This document shows positions 62,825 through 64,000 of a stretch of 64,000 nucleotides of DNA, piece by piece. The stretch covers positions 1 through 64,000 of the forward strand of contig NZ_JAMYFE010000052.1 of NCBI RefSeq assembly GCF_024129865.1, written 5' to 3'. The notes beneath the pieces are model-generated. The model searched no databases. It was not told where the DNA came from and was given only the letters and a program-made list of their open reading frames with translations. Position numbers and translations under genes: made by a program. The first letter of the stretch is position 1. Every line of letters starts with the position of its first letter. This DNA is from Stieleria tagensis (GTDB taxonomy: Bacteria > Planctomycetota > Planctomycetia > Pirellulales > Pirellulaceae).

Positions 62825-64000
62825 TCAATACATGTCGTGGTCGCCGCCGTGACCTTTGCCACCGTCTTTGGGCTTTTCAGCAACCAGAGCGTCGCTGGTC
62901 AGCAACAACGTCGCGACACTGGCTGCGTTTCCGAGCGCGGTTCGCGTGACTTTGGTGGGGTCGATGACGCCGGCCTTCACCAGGTCTTCGTAGACATCGG
63001 TCAGTGCGTTGTAGCCTTCGTTGCCTTTCATGCCGGCAACTTTTTCGCACACGATTCCGCCGTCTTGACCAGCATTTTGCGCGATCATGTGCAGCGGAGC
63101 GCGGCAGGCACGCAGAACGATGTTGTAACCGACCAATTGATCGTCGGTCAGGTCTTCACTCGGTTTGACCTTGCTGCTGGCACGCAACAGGGCGACACCA
63201 CCACCGGGCAAGATGCCTTCTTCGACGGCGGCGCGGGTGGCGTGCAAGGCGTCTTCGACGCGAGCCTTCTTTTCCTTCATCTCGCTTTCGGTGGCTGCAC
63301 CGACGTTGACTTTCGCCACGCCGCCGGCCAGTTTCGCCAAACGCTCTTCCAACTTTTCGCGATCGTAGTCGCTGGTGCAGTTTTCGATTTCGCGACGGAT
63401 TTGGTCGATGCGAGATTTGATGTCGCTGCTCTTTCCGGCACCTTCGATGATCGTCGTGTTGTCTTTGTCGATGATCACTTTCTTGGCGCGGCCGAGTTGC
63501 GGCAGGTCGACGCTTTCCAGTTTGATGCCCAGGGCTTCAAAGATGGCTTGTCCACCGGTCAGGATGGCGATGTCTTCCATCATGGCTTTGCGGCGATCGC
63601 CGTAGCCGGGTGCTTTGACGGCACAAACGTTGAACGTGCCGCGCAGGCGGTTGATGACCAGGGTGGCCAACGCTTCGCCATCGACGTCTTCGGCGATGAT
63701 CAACAGTGGCTTGCCCTGTTGAACGACTTTTTCCAGCATCGGCACCATGTCTTTGATGCTGCTGATTTTTTTTTCAAAAACCAAGACGTAAGCGTCTTCC
63801 AGGACGGCTTCCATACTGGTGCTGTCGGTGACGAAGTACGGCGACAGGTAGCCGCGATCGAACTGCATGCCTTCGACCCATTCTTGTTCGGTCTGCAGGC
63901 TTTTGCCTTCGTCGACCGTGATCACGCCGTCTTTGCCGACGCGGCTCATGGCGTCGGCCAACAGTTCGCCGATTTCGCGGTCGTTATTGCTGGCGATCGT
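62825..64000 (-). CDS. groEL: Chaperonin GroEL, N-terminally truncated by window edge
   Basis: About 391 C-terminal residues of GroEL (GroEL family, 60 kDa chaperonin) are visible; the rest is past 64000. The frame is open to the edge and continues upstream as [22 protein letters not shown]. Conserved marks are [88 protein letters not shown], and GGVALLRA. The C-terminus ends [12 protein letters not shown] rather than the usual GGM repeats. Planctomycetes have several GroELs; which copy this is cannot be told. groES is not in view. Confidence 0.97.
   Translation of the reverse strand, partial: TIASNNDREIGELLADAMSRVGKDGVITVDEGKSLQTEQEWVEGMQFDRGYLSPYFVTDSTSMEAVLEDAYVLVFEKKISSIKDMVPMLEKVVQQGKPLLIIAEDVDGEALATLVINRLRGTFNVCAVKAPGYGDRRKAMMEDIAILTGGQAIFEALGIKLESVDLPQLGRAKKVIIDKDNTTIIEGAGKSSDIKSRIDQIRREIENCTSDYDREKLEERLAKLAGGVAKVNVGAATESEMKEKKARVEDALHATRAAVEEGILPGGGVALLRASSKVKPSEDLTDDQLVGYNIVLRACRAPLHMIAQNAGQDGGIVCEKVAGMKGNEGYNALTDVYEDLVKAGVIDPTKVTRTALGNAASVATLLLTSDALVAEKPKDGGKGHGGDHDMY

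Overview
The window looks like chromosomal DNA of a planctomycete of the Pirellulaceae (Rhodopirellula/Stieleria-like). This rests on family content: Gly-rich secreted proteins, a large Ser/Thr kinase beside an ECF sigma factor, a DUF11-repeat envelope protein, CsrA, the futalosine menaquinone route, and intergenic palindromes whose fortuitous reading frames translate as VTRRVSEG/SLADASGYQ peptides. GC is fairly high, start codons are often TTG or GTG, and Shine-Dalgarno sites are seen only at some genes. No tRNA, rRNA, CRISPR array or transposase gene was found. This is mostly a housekeeping and lineage-specific region rather than an obvious mobile island. Coordinates and motif positions were read by hand; family names come from recognised motifs, not from a database search.

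Layout. 1-420 is a tandem array of 90-91 bp imperfect palindromes. 443-3353 holds a DUF2071 protein, a permuted papain-fold (H before C) protein and a class IV-type histone deacetylase homologue. 3506-8695 (minus) has an LssY_C membrane protein, a Gly-rich secreted protein, a SnoaL-like secreted protein and an outer-membrane protein. 8936-13759 has a PmtA-like methyltransferase, a GT4 glycosyltransferase, ispG, surE (TTG start) and csrA. 14136-18929 has a UVR-motif protein and a minus-strand run sugar-phosphate isomerase-thiS-thiG-nhaC. 19147-21826 has a normal PilT ATPase followed by a GspE paralogue that has lost its Walker A lysine.

22072-31398 has a YggS-type PLP protein with an unknown partner, a YdjY lipoprotein, a degenerate HD-GYP protein, an HTH-PTS IIA fusion with a pseudo-receiver-like neighbour, an outer-membrane barrel protein and a low-molecular-weight tyrosine phosphatase. 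31563-33070 is mqnB-mqnD (menaquinone by the futalosine route). 33301-38703 has a Nudix hydrolase, a LarA-like protein, a lipoprotein, a HEAT protein and a CYTH protein. 39025-44855 has a seven-haem cytochrome c divergent from tpx, then trhO, a DUF502 protein and comF. 45150-49852 has a small ORF with a structured leader and two ECF sigma factor genes, the second divergent from a transmembrane Ser/Thr kinase with DFN in place of DFG.

50028-55328 has a DUF11-repeat envelope protein and an esterase overlapping an EboD-like dehydroquinate synthase homologue. 55975-62655 is a compact three-gene unit: a 1693-residue TPR protein with an internal C39-like peptidase domain, an unknown protein and a rhomboid protease. 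It is the best candidate for an undescribed proteolytic system. The window ends inside groEL, which has a clear terminator at 62763-62793.

Two palindrome families (A: six loci; B: the 1-420 array plus one locus) occupy most of the larger intergenic gaps and are the main non-coding signal.
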